Shown: piece by piece, positions 39,220 through 49,376 of the stretch
Layout of the letters: every line of letters starts with the position of its first letter
Numbering within the stretch: the first letter of the stretch is position 1
From: Branchiostoma floridae
Lineage: Eukaryota; Chordata; Leptocardii; Amphioxiformes; Branchiostomatidae
Direction: 5' to 3'
DNA length: 52,303 nt
Assembly: GCF_000003815.2 (NCBI RefSeq)
Contig: NC_049980.1
Span: 5,896,461 to 5,948,763, forward strand
Program-made: the position numbers and the translations under genes
Notes under the pieces: generated by a model
Database searches by the model: none
What the model was told of the DNA's origin: nothing
The model's input: only the letters and a program-made list of their open reading frames with translations

Positions 39220-42200
39220 ATGGCAAGAAATCCTGCTGCAGCAGCTATTTTGCTCTGTATCTTCCTTCTCCTGCACTTCCCCGACCTAGGGGACTGTGAA
39301 CCCGACCTGGCCGCCAGACAGGGGCAGCAGTCCCGTGTGGCCGGGTCTTGGGTGAACGGCTACCACGATTGGTTCAGTTTTACCTGTGAATACTGGAACC
39401 AGTTCATGTCTGGTTTGTTCAGCCAACACGACAATGGTCAGGAAGACAGGCTCTTCAAGATTGAATGCAGGTAAATACCAGCTGTGGGGGTATGTTTCAA
39501 ATTTTCTGTTTTCCTTAGTGCAGACTTCAAATGACCAATCACTAAGAACACGTGACGTAACGCGTAACACAAGTTAATCTTTATCCGCGGGGTAACCTTT
39601 ATCCGTTGTTTATAAAAGCAGGGTAATTTGGCATACCAAGTAAGCGGACCATGTTTTCAAACTGATGTATTTTGAAAATATTACAAACTAGAGTTCAACG
39701 AACCCATCTCTTCGCCAAATAATCATGTCTTTATTTAAGACTTTAAGGTCTTGTTCATGTATTACTAAATAGCAAATGACTGCATGAACTATGTTCCTCA
39801 CAAACACACAGATATTACCAAAAACCAGACTGTGACCTGACAGATGACCTGGTAGCATCCCTGGTCAATCAGAATTTCATGCTTGTCAAAGACTTTGTCC
39901 CCAGTGTAAGGGCGTCCAGCTCCAGCAAAACATCTGTATAACAGCTGTGTCCATAGATATAGGTCAAAATGAGATATATAGAGCACAGTTTATTTCTGTT
40001 AATAAGTTTTGCTGCAGTACCTTAGGAAGCCGCTAGGGGGGCCACTATCATATATATTATCTTCGTTTTCCTGACCCCTACCCACCTACCAAATATTATC
40101 AGGATTTTTTCAAGGCTTCTCGAGTTATGCATTCCACAAACAAACGGACGCACACACTCGGCCCGCTACCGTCCTAACGGAAAATGCTACGTCAACTATT
40201 TTCGAACACAACCTTCCTTTCCGCAACCGCTACTTAAATACTAAATATCATGAAAATCCATACACAGCTTCTTGAGTTATATGCTGTTGGAATGGATTAA
40301 TGAACTTTCCTCATTAATTATGCAAATTAGCTACTGATTTGCATAATTAGTATTACATTGTATAAGTCATCACTCAATCTATCTACATACTGAAAATCCT
40401 GATGATCCGTTTACACGTTCTCGAGTTATCCTCGTCCAAAGTTTGAACGGAAATCGGTGTCTGCAGTTCCCAAAAAGCCGCTAGGGGGTCCAAACTCACA
40501 GCAGTTACTTTCTGTTCCAAGGGCTATCTACCACTCAAAAATCATGACCACAGCATGTCCAGAACACGAAGTGTCAAAATTAAAAGTTTTGCTGCAGTAC
40601 CTTAGGCAGCCACTAGGGTGCCCATTATCGAACTTGACCTTCGTTTTCCTAACCCCCATCCACCTAACAAATATAATTAGGATCCATTCAAGGGTTCTCG
40701 AGTTATCTTGCATACAGACAAACGCACTTACATACAAATCCCGCTACAGCACCGTAGGTAAGAGCCAGGTAAACCATTTTCGCACTTGACCTTCCTCTCC
40801 AAAACCGCTACACACCTACCAAGTTTCGTGAAAATCGCCCAGCTAGATTTTGACTTATGCTGCCCAAAACAAACCGCAAAAAACATACCAAGCTCGCTGC
40901 AGTACCGTAGGAAAACGCCAGGTAAACCGTTTTCAAACTCGGCATTCCTTTCGACAACCGCTACACACCTACCAAAAATCACAAAGTTCCATCCACAATT
41001 TCTCGAGTTATATGCTGTTGACCTACATACAGACCCAAGTCAGCAATCTCATACTCTTCTTGGCGAAGAGAATTAAAACCATCGTCCATCGACTTGGTTT
41101 CCATAAGCAACCTGCTTTTAAAACAACGGATATAGTATAGGTTACTACACGGATAAGGTGAATTAGCGTTATATAACGTGAGCAATACATGTTGGTCAAG
41201 AGTGACCACATTAAAGGCAGCCGTACAGACAAATTAAGAATTTTAGGAGGGACGTAAAAAGGGGGACCAGAGTTCGAGTAGGTGCCTCCAGCACATTACA
41301 ACAGTCTCATTACTCAGATAGGTACCTAATGGCTGTAATGCAACAACAAGGTGGATTATATATTTAGACACCTCTATGTTTAGGCGACCCTTACACGTGT
41401 ATATACAGTGACCCTGACCTCTTGCTGTAAATATTGTTTTTGATAAAAATTGTTGTAAATATTGTAGATACAATGTATACATGCTTTGTACACAATGTAT
41501 ATATAATAATTCTTATAATACTTAGAATATTGTTATTGATTCTTAGCATGTACTTTTTAAATCTTATTTGTATTATCTGCTTTTGTCAGCAAGGCTAGCC
41601 TATTGTAATAGCCACGGGCTTGTTGGACAGACCTGGCTGTGAGTGATGAACATAGTATCAAATAGTATCAAATAGTATTAAATAGTATAGTATTGTATAG
41701 TATCAAATAGTATATAAAATCATATAAAATTGTATGCAACAAACCTCTAGTCCTTTCCACCCCAACTAGAGACCTGACCATTACCCCAGAGCAGTACGGC
41801 TTCGACTTCTCATCCGGGTGGGTGAACGGGTTTGACAACGAGTTCGATTTCGAGTGCCCGTCGCACAGCGTCATGAGGGGGTTGCGGAGCGACTTTAGCA
41901 GCCATCACAAAGATCGGGTCTATAGCTTCAAGTGCATGAAGGTAAAACATACTACAAGGCTAAACTTCCTTCCAACACAAAGGTATATACGGATCAATAA
42001 GTACGAGTATTGATCCTGAAGAAGGCTATGTACAGTGGTCGTTGAAATTTTGATCCGTGCAAACTTTGTGTTGGAAGAAAGTTTACTGGTTGATCCTGAA
42101 GAATGCAACAGTGGTCGTTGAAAATTTCATCCGTGTATATCTAATATTGCATTGCAAGAACTTTTAACTTTGTACTATGATTATTATCAACACAGATGAG

Positions 42201-44155
42201 ATTCCATGATAAGGTAAGCACCCCCCCCCCCCCAAAAAAAATAAACTTACGCCAAGGCCCCCAGAGAGGCCAGTGAAGGAGGCTAGTAATAAAACCACCG
42301 AGTGAGCAAACAGTAGGTTATTATCAAATAGCCTACCAAAACTGACCCATGTAAGCGACAAATTCCTTATAATACATACATCCATTTTTCAGTACATGTA
42401 ATAAATTTAAAAAGTGAATTTGAACAACAAGTGAAATGTCATTCAGTTCCAAGGGATGAAATAATGACAAAGTCGATTCATTATGTTACTTGAAGTTGAA
42501 TGTGACAGGTGAAAGTGGACTTGGCCCCCAAATAACTGTAATATATAAAATGGACTGGGGATTGTTCCACTTGCAGTGATTTGAATCGACGCCGGGCTGG
42601 CCGGAATCTATGTATTACGGCGTCATAATACCCCCTTCACATTAGGCGCGATTCGATCGGACGACGAGTCTGCGAGCTCTAATTTACGAGGAGGCATGAC
42701 CCTGCTGCCGACGAAGAAATGGCTGAGTTCCCCCTTCCCGTCAGGGTCATGCCTCCTTGTAATTTAGAGCTCGCAGACTCATCGTCCGATCAAATCGCGC
42801 CCTCAAGATCAGGTGGGATTAAGCTTTCGTTACNNNNNNNNNNNNNNNNNNNNNNNNNNNNNNNNNNNNNNNNNNNNNNNNNNNNNNNNNNNNNNNNNNN
42901 NNNNNNNNNNNNNNNNNNNNNNNNNNNNNNNNNAGTTCCCCCTTCCCGTCAGGCTCATGCCTCCTTGTAATTTAGAGCTCGCAGACTCATCGTCCGATCG
43001 AATCGCGCCTAATGTGAAGGGGGTATTACCAACGTAAAACGGGGTCTTCTGATTGGTCCACGGCGCCTGGATATATAATTAATAATGATAGATAAATGGC
43101 CTGTTTGTTCCTAGGTTGTGGGGTTCTGCTGGTCCGGCTGTACCTGGTCGACCTACAACGACTACGACCATGACGTCAACATTCATATCAAGAAGTTTAT
43201 GTCGCCCCCCGTCTCTTTCAACATAGCCTAATAGTTTTAAAATGGCCTGTTTGTTCCTAGGTTGTGGGGTTCTGCTGGTCCGGCTGTACCTGGTCGACCT
43301 ACAACGACTACGACCATGATGTCAACATCCCCACTGAAGACTGGCGCTTCATCACAGGAGCCAGGAGCCACCACGACGACAGCTTCGAGTAATGTTATGC
43401 TCACATTTCCAAACTTTGTTGGCCAATGATCACTTATACGCAGGCGCGCATGAGAAGGCCCAGCATTTTAGCCTATTCCAGACTTGTAGCAGCCCTTTTC
43501 ATGGCTAATGTACGAGAGATTTCATATTGATGAAACATTGCTGGGTGCATACTTTCAGATTTGGTCAATGAACAAAGTTTTGGTCCACTTTTTGGCCTCT
43601 ACAGACCCCCACTATGAAATGGTCAGTCCCTAACTTGACGTCATCAGAAACCAAGATGACGGCCTATTTGAAAGCAATGGTAAATTCCGCTGGTCAGAAT
43701 TTTTTTTTTAATCAGACATTGGGACACTTGAGATAGCGGGCTGCTTTGTGGGGTGAGTTATTATGACCTGGAATGTTCTGGGATGAGATTATGACACCCT
43801 GAACTTGCCAATTTATACATTATCGCTAATACGGATTTCCAACAGCTTTCAAAAACGATAAGTTTGATATCAAGACAACAAACTACACAAGACATGAAGA
43901 GAATAGTCGCGGGTATTATTCGTGTATATTCTTACGTATACATTTCTATTTTTCGTTTCCACAATCAGCCCGGCCGGACCTCGGTTTAGAAATGTGACGT
44001 TAGCCAATGTAGTATGGCGAGAAACATAAATATTCTCGATACGCTCGATGCTCAAGTAAAATAACGCACTTCAACTCTGTGTCTTCCACAGGGATAGGCA
44101 GTTTAGCTTCCAACGCTGTGGACTGAAACCCTGCTATCCAGGACAGGACGACTGA
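39220..44155 (+). CDS. Dermatopontin-like secreted protein 2
   Basis: Exons 39220-39470, 41770-41941, 43261-43388 and 44092-44155 join to 615 bases (204 residues) with the same three intron phases as gene 1. ATG lies five bases after a TTGCCAG acceptor (39214), so an untranslated first exon is expected upstream; none was found, and sharing the gene 1 promoter is possible. Signal peptide AAILLCIFLLLHFPDLGDCE. Family blocks: SWVNGYHDWFSFTC, EDRLFKIEC, GWVNGFDNEFDFEC, DRVYSFKC, VGFCWSGCTWSTYNDYD, DRQFSFQRC. The C-terminus is acidic (PGQDD) where gene 1 ends CSEC. The first intron is a repeat array, and the second holds a broken MITE, an assembly gap and a duplicate half-exon. Role as for gene 1; tandem duplication is the likely origin. 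Confidence 0.93.
39573..39690. mobile_element. Left half of a TTCACCTTTATCC MITE
   Basis: GTTAATCTTTATCCGCGGGG, TTGGCATACCAAGTAAGCGG and TTTTCAAACTG follow the full copies, but no right arm is present. Confidence 0.65.
39955..41060. repeat. Tandem-like cluster of the CGCTAGG / TCTCGAGTTAT repeat
   Basis: GCTGCAGTACCTTAGGAAGC-type starts occur at about 40007, 40457, 40588, 40741 and 40893. Most are followed by a CCTTCSTTTTCC tract and a TTCTCGAGTTATGC end with CAMACAAACG. It fills dermatopontin gene 2 intron 1. Confidence 0.75.
41065..41163. mobile_element. Right-end fragment of a TTCACCTTTATCC MITE
   Basis: AACCATCGTCCATCGACTTG and AAAACAACGGATATAG lead into GGTTACTACACGGATAAGGTGAA, the right arm. 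Confidence 0.7.
42626..43029. mobile_element. Inverted-repeat element interrupted by the assembly gap
   Basis: The left end ATAATACCCCCTTCACATTA (with GGCGCGATTCGATCGGACGA) matches in inverse the right end CCTAATGTGAAGGGGGTATTA, with arms of ~75 bp. A second copy of the right arm (42719-42800) stands before the gap, so the interior is duplicated or misassembled. Confidence 0.85.
42834..42933. other. Assembly gap of exactly 100 N
   Basis: One hundred consecutive N bases, a conventional unknown-size gap, inside dermatopontin gene 2 intron 2. Confidence 1.
43094..43231 (+). pseudogene. Duplicate 5' half of dermatopontin gene 2 exon 3, ending at a stop
   Basis: From AAATGGCCTGTTTGTTCCTAG through the codons for VVGFCWSGCTWSTYNDYDHD (about 43094-43188) it repeats the true exon region (43240-43334) at a 146-bp offset, with two mismatches in about 90 bases. 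It then diverges into IHIKKFM..., reaching TAA at 43229-43231 without a donor. Its acceptor is intact, so it could serve as an alternative terminal exon, or it may be an assembly duplicate near the gap. Confidence 0.85.
43850..44004. mobile_element. Right half of the GGGCACATTTCCAAACCG MITE
   Basis: GAGAATAGTCGCGGGTATTA, TACGTATACATTTCTATTT and GCCCGGCCGGACCTCGGTTT match the right half of 38665-39015. It lies in dermatopontin gene 2 intron 3. Confidence 0.75.
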
Positions 44156-44429
44156 CACATCAGCGCCCCCTACCTGTAAACCCTTGCATTACACCTGACA
44201 GCGACACTTTGACCAGGGTTAGCTTTTGCTCCAGTGCTTTTGGACGCATCTCACTTGTCTATGGCCGTGGTTTTCTCATGGAAGATCTGTCACATACTGA
44301 TGTTCACATTAAAATTGCATCATGTGCAAGAAAATGGCAAGAGTTATTTAAAATTTGGTGGACACTGATTAAGAATTCTAGAATGGATACAGTCAAACCT
44401 GGTCGGGGAATCACCTCACAAGCATCATA

Positions 44430-45530
44430 AAACGTCATTTTTACCTCCATGAAATGTCATGGAATGGAGGTTATATTTTCTGTTATGTGTCTCTGTCTGT
44501 GTAGATGATTACTCAAGAACGGCTGGATGGATTGGTTTCATACTTGTTGTGTTGGTGGGGTGTGATGAAAGCTCGAATCGATGAGATTTTGGGAGCCGTA
44601 TATGTCGTTATAATCGATGTAATAATATCAGAAATCACCCCTATATTTGAGATATATTGGTACAGGCATCGTGCTTTATGTGTTTGCTCCAAGCAGATGG
44701 TGAGGTGACAGCTGTTTGGGGAACCCCGAGTTTTTTTTAATATGATAATTAGTTTTATTTATGTCTGCTTAGGATATCATGGAGATGTGAAGCGTAAGTA
44801 TAATTGAAAGAAGTTGAGGTACATTTAACGATAATGCTTAACAGGTATGGATGTCTCACATACTGTACTGCTGATTTGAGTGACATGGTGATTAAAATGC
44901 CATTAGGTCCTCTCATCTGGGTTGGGTGTCAGAAGTTTTATGGGCGATACAGCTGTTCTGATTTTGTTACGATAAGGGACAGTTGTTAGTTGTCTCTTTC
45001 GTAGCCAATGGTACTTGCTTTTTAGCAGACGGGGTTGGCGCCAAGTATTCATCTTACAGTTGGTGTAGGGCTGTCAGAGGAAAGTGTGCATCTCGTTTTT
45101 GTACCGTGTGAACAGCTGATGTTATGACATATTGGTGGAAAATCAAATCACCATCTGACTAAAGTTGGCCACATCCCTTCTTCTTTCTGAGTTTCCCAAC
45201 TTCCTCCCACCACACTTTGAGCTCTGCGGCACATAGTCGAACCTCAGTAATGCTGACAACCTTAGACATTTTAAATGCCAAACATCAAGCTTAAGGAACA
45301 CCACGCTACCATATGCCGTCGACCTCTTACCTTAAACGAACATTACACAATTAAGTGTCACATTTTGATAATTACTAATCAGATGGACATCCTCTGTGTC
45401 ATTAAATAAATACACCACTACTTTCCCATAACATTTATATTATATAACCATTAATCTCAAATACAACCGACTATAAACATACATACCATCCACAAAAAAG
45501 CAATAAATATTTCATGGAGGTATGAGGTCC
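44430..45530. repeat. Dispersed element with TTTCATGGAGGT ends
   Basis: Starts with the hairpin ACCTCCATGAAATGTCATGG and GGAGGT (44450-44471), then GTAGATGATTACTCAAGAAC, and ends TATTTCATGGAGGTATGAGG-TCCCCGAACTC. It is the same family as 36402-37200 in the opposite orientation. No protein domain is visible inside. Confidence 0.65.
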
Positions 45531-45698
45531 CCGAACTCTAGTTTCTATTTTTTTTGTGAAAAAAAGCTTTATTGAAAAGTGATAATAAACAATAATTACA
45601 AACATTTTAAATAACTACATACATTGTGACATTTTCATGTACAGCTCTATGACTACATTCCCGACTAATACAGCTTTAATTTTTTACCTTACGTGCAT

Positions 45699-46740
45699 GT
45701 AAAAAAATTAGAGTTTTATCATTGATTTTACTATCATGGCTCTTTCCCCGTCGTCGAGGATTCGTGGGAAGTTCTGGATGGTCTGCAGGCCCTCATGTGG
45801 CTGAGCAGTCCTATCCTTGACCTGCACACTCTGCTGCACTGCTGGCAGGTGAACTGGGCAGAGGAGACGGTCTGGTCAGCTGCCTCCTTTCTCCTCCTCC
45901 TTCTCTCTTCAGCATGGTCATGACGCTTAGTCTCAAGGGCCTCTGTGCCCCGCCTTGTCAACGTTCTCCAGTTAGCTCTGTTAGCTGCTCTATTTTCCCA
46001 TTCAGCTTCAGGGATGCCAGCTACTCTGAGTTGTTGTTTTAACTGGTCTTTATACCGTTTCTTGGGAGCGCCTCTGGTACGCTTGCCTAAGCAGAGTTCA
46101 CTGTAGAAAACAGCCTTTGGCATTCTAGTGTCCTCCATTCGAGCCAGGTGACCTGCCCAGCGTAGCTGTCTGGACATGAGCATGGCCTCTATGCTGCAGA
46201 TGTTGGCTCGCTTCAAAACCTCGTTATTTGTTATAAAGTCCTGCCAGTTGATAGCCATGATGGAGCGAAGACTTCGCTGATGGAATCTTTCCAGAAGTTT
46301 TACTTGTCTCCGGTATAGAACCCAAGCCTCCGATCCATACAGAAGGGTGGTGATAACGACTGCTTTGTAGACCAGGATTTTGGTGGACAGCCGCAGGTTG
46401 TGGTTCTTCCAGACACGTTTTCGTAACCGTCCAAAGGCAGTACTGGCTTTGGAGAGTCTGTTGTCCACGTCTTTGTCGACTGAAGCATCGTTGGAAATCA
46501 CACTCCCAAGGTATGTAAAGTTCTCTACTGTATTGAGTTGGGTGCCATCAATACTTATGTGTGGTGCCTGGTAGCTCTCATGAGGTGACTTTTGGTGCAG
46601 CACTTCTGTTTTCTTTAGGCTTATGGTGAGTCCGAAGGCCCTAGCTGCATCTGCAAAATGGTTGACAGCTCTCTGGAGGGCTTCCTCTGTATGAGCAAGA
46701 AGGGGTAAAAAAATTAGAGTTTTATCATTGATTTTACTAT
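45699..46740 (-). mobile_element. 5'-truncated LINE, RT C-terminus with zinc finger, 36-bp flanking repeats
   Basis: Minus-strand coding runs open from the truncation point (46704; PLLAHTEEALQ, just after the YxDD active-site region) through Met at 46603 to TGA at 45734. Marks: TYLGSVISND, VYKAVVITTLLYGSEAW, RRLRWAGHLARM-like QLRWAGHLARMED, and a C-terminal CQQC-x12-H zinc-finger-like motif. A perfect 36-bp direct repeat starting GTAAAAAAATTAGAG flanks it (45699-45734, 46705-46740). There is almost no 3' UTR, as the flank starts at the stop codon. The endonuclease and catalytic core are absent; clade not assigned. Confidence 0.9.
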
Positions 46741-47293
46741 ATAATACATATATACACAGACTAAAGTAGTGGTGGTAAAAAAATGAGGTCCCGGAAAATA
46801 TGGTTACCAGGCTAAGTTTATACTAGTATATATATGGGTAGGAAATCTCCCGAGCAGCCCCCGTAACCCCTGCTTCGCCTATTGGGTCAGTTAGTCCTCA
46901 CTCATAGTGAGCAATTGGGCTGGTCTCAATCATGATGTTTCTCACCTAGGGCGAAGAGATGCTGTTGCAGTTACATTCGTGTAACCCGTAACCTTGAGTG
47001 GCCTTCAGATCTTGTTACGTGGTGACCATTAAAGTAAGGAAAATAAAATGCCCCTAATTGTTAGTAATCCCCATTTATTCCATGTGAGGCTTAACGCTTT
47101 CTGAGATTCAGCCGTACATGTAACATCTCCACTCGCTAAAAGGTTAACAAACAATCCCGTCCACATGTTTTCGCCACGATGATTGACTTAGCTGGGACTG
47201 TGAATCCATTAGGCGCTGCTCATCCGCATACTTTGAGTCATTACAAATAGTTCATCACCATCATAGTCCTTTTCGTCCTAACGGAAGATCTGT
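46741..47293. other. Spacer containing the first copy of a 150-160-bp repeat
   Basis: 47098-47250 resembles 49011-49170 (ACATGTAACATCTCC; GCTAAAAGGTTAACA; GTTTTCGCCACGATGATTGA; GGCGCTG...CGCATACTTTGA). No gene is seen. Confidence 0.6.
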
Positions 47294-47585
47294 TTAACGC
47301 CGATGGGCTCGTCTGTGAGCAACCAGGCCAGCTCGACTCCTGCAGGGTTTTTCGCAGGTCTCACAGCAGAATTCTGTAGATTGACATGGTTCATGTCTCT
47401 TCCTACTACGGTCAGCCTCCTATTTCTCCAGGATATTTTCTAGTTCTTTAGAGCCTTTGTGGAGTGTGTGCCTCCAGGAAGCACGATCCTGGGCGAGTTT
47501 CTCCCAGTCAGCACTGATGTTGAACTGTCTCAGGCCACGCCTGCATACGTTGATGAAACGAAGCTTTGGACGCCCCCTGTTGACA
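47294..47585 (-). mobile_element. LINE C-terminal fragment with zinc finger
   Basis: Minus-strand translation gives GRPKLRFINVCRRGLRQFNI, DRASWRHTL and, after one in-frame stop, a Cys-Cys..His..His motif (CCETC, GLVAHRRAH) ending TAA at 47294-47296. It is the same domain order as the 45735 LINE but clearly diverged from it. Confidence 0.75.
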
Positions 47586-47599
47586 AATCGTTGATAGCG

Positions 47600-47770
47600 A
47601 CCCTTCTGTCTGGAGTTGGTGATTCACCCGGACGGGAGACCTGGCGCATCCCCGTCTTGTAATTAGCCAGCGAAAGGGTATGTCACCCCGTAAAGGGCGG
47701 TATAACCCCGCCGTGTGTAAACATGTGCGAACATGTGTGTATGGCGGCTTTGAAGAGGTGACCTTTGACA
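47600..47770 (+). mobile_element. SINE 3' tail fragment fused to a LINE fragment
   Basis: GGAGTTGGTGATTCACCCGG, CACCCCGTAAAGGGCGGTAT and ACATGTGCGAACATGT match the tail of the 5199 SINE (5456-5610). The tRNA head and core are missing. Confidence 0.75.
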
Positions 47771-47779
47771 CCTGTTTCG

Positions 47780-48900
47780 CCGTACCCTCCATTGTCATCA
47801 TATATGGAGAATCCTAATAACTAAATAAAATAACTAAAGGTAGAAGAGGAGTCTCCCCCTCATGACCTCAAAGAAAAGCTTTTCATGGTTAAGCAAATTT
47901 CAAACAAACGAATTACGTACATCCTCTGCTCTGTATTCTTCTTTCTTACTGCCTATATCTGCGTAAAGAAGAAATTATTGGCAGTTGCACACGAGACCAG
48001 TACCAAAATAACGAAGAGAAGTAAGGGAAAGACGCTAAGGAACATAAACAACTGATTTTGCAAATGCAAAGGACAGGACAAGTGAATTTAGTGGGTTAGT
48101 ATGAAATCGTTATTGACACGATAAAAGTACAGTGACTTTCGTAAGGTCTACATGTATAACAACTACTTACAGTACAACTTAACAGACATATATGAATATC
48201 TATAGGTATGAATAAGTCAACATGTTGGGTCTAGCATGTCATTTAAACTATTGGTTCTACGGTATAACAATTCGTGGACATACTTGGACATACTTGCCTA
48301 GTAAGAGTTATCGCCTCCCAGAATGTAGTTGAATTTATCTATCGAACAGAGAGTAGCAAATTATTTACAACAAGCGAAAATAAATGTGAACAGCTTTGTG
48401 CGTTTATCATTATATCGTGAACAATCCATAACAAAGTGACGATCTCATTTTTTTTATTTGGACACAATGGACAAAACCTCTGGTCACGGGAAATTTTAAT
48501 ATATCTTCCGGCTTCTATATTTAGTTTGTGACTACAGATTCTTATCATTGTGATTGCTCTACGAATTTCAAAACTATGTTAATGATAGTAACATCGACTT
48601 TCTGAGGTAATTTTATTGTAATAACAGGGCACGGGAGACCAAAATATATAGTTTCAACAGAATTATTTCAAAGGTAAGATAATCAAAGGATCCAAATACT
48701 AGTATAGAAGAAGTACAAGTCACAACAAGTCTTCAACTTCCTCAAAAGAAAAAGTAATACCCGACAAAACTAGCACCATGTACCCTTTGGAAAGTAGCAT
48801 AACATAAAATGTAGCTGTTAGTGTCATAGTATTTTTCATTATGTGTTGTTTGTACTTGCAATTAGCCCTCGAGCAATAAGCGAACTTGCAATAAACATAT
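47780..48900. other. Spacer with no recognised feature
   Basis: AT-rich, only short frames without motifs. Confidence 0.5.
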
Positions 48901-48913
48901 TATCAATATCTCC

Positions 48914-48944
48914 TTTCCACTAGACGGTAGCCGTCTAGTGGAAA
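48914..48944. repeat. Perfect hairpin with 14-bp arms and 3-base loop
   Basis: TTTCCACTAGACGG and CCGTCTAGTGGAAA are separated by TAG. Confidence 0.95.
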
Positions 48945-49010
48945 AATTACAAAAAATTGAACTTGTTTGCAAAATTATGAAATTGTAATTGATTTCATAT
49001 TCGAACTCGA

Positions 49011-49170
49011 CTTTCTGAGCTCCCGTGTACAGGCACGTGTAACATTGGATCTCCGTTCGCTGAAAGGTTAACACCATACTGTGAACACGTTTTCGGCAAT
49101 GTGATTGACTTCGCTGAGACTGTTAATCCGTAAGGCGCTGTACTTTCGCATACTTTGAATCATTACAAAT
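49011..49170 (+). repeat. Second copy of the 150-160-bp dispersed repeat
   Basis: Same order of blocks as 47098-47250 at roughly three-quarters identity by eye: CGTGTAACATTGGATCTCCG, CTGAAAGGTTAACA, TGTGATTGACTTCGCTGAGA, GCATACTTTGAATCATTACA. Confidence 0.75.
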
Positions 49171-49182
49171 CGCTAATGGCGT

Positions 49183-49192
49183 TATATAAAGG
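49183..49192 (+). promoter_or_regulatory. TATA-like motif of unknown use
   Basis: TATATAAAGG directly follows the 49011 repeat and precedes a GC-rich stretch (GGCGCCCACCTCAGCGAAGA). No coding exon follows, so promoter function is unproven. Confidence 0.25.
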
Positions 49193-49376
49193 CAGACGAG
49201 GGTTACTTGACGGCGCCCACCTCAGCGAAGACTGATATGCGGCGAGGATGAGTGAGAATGAGTGAGTGAGAGGGTTACTCGAGGCCATGGACGGTAAAAA
49301 GACACCATGAGTTCTACAGTACACGTCTTCTCTCATTAAATCAATGAAAAGAATAAAGAAAGATTCAAACCAACAT

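Noticed and set aside
42719-43037. Frames crossing the N gap
   Set aside because: They exist only because N was translated as X; the flanks are MITE arms.
46840-47000. Possible structured small RNA (CTCACTCATAGTGAG stem-loop)
   Set aside because: Did not match U1-U6, U3 or tRNA landmarks known to me; a covariance-model search would be needed to claim it.
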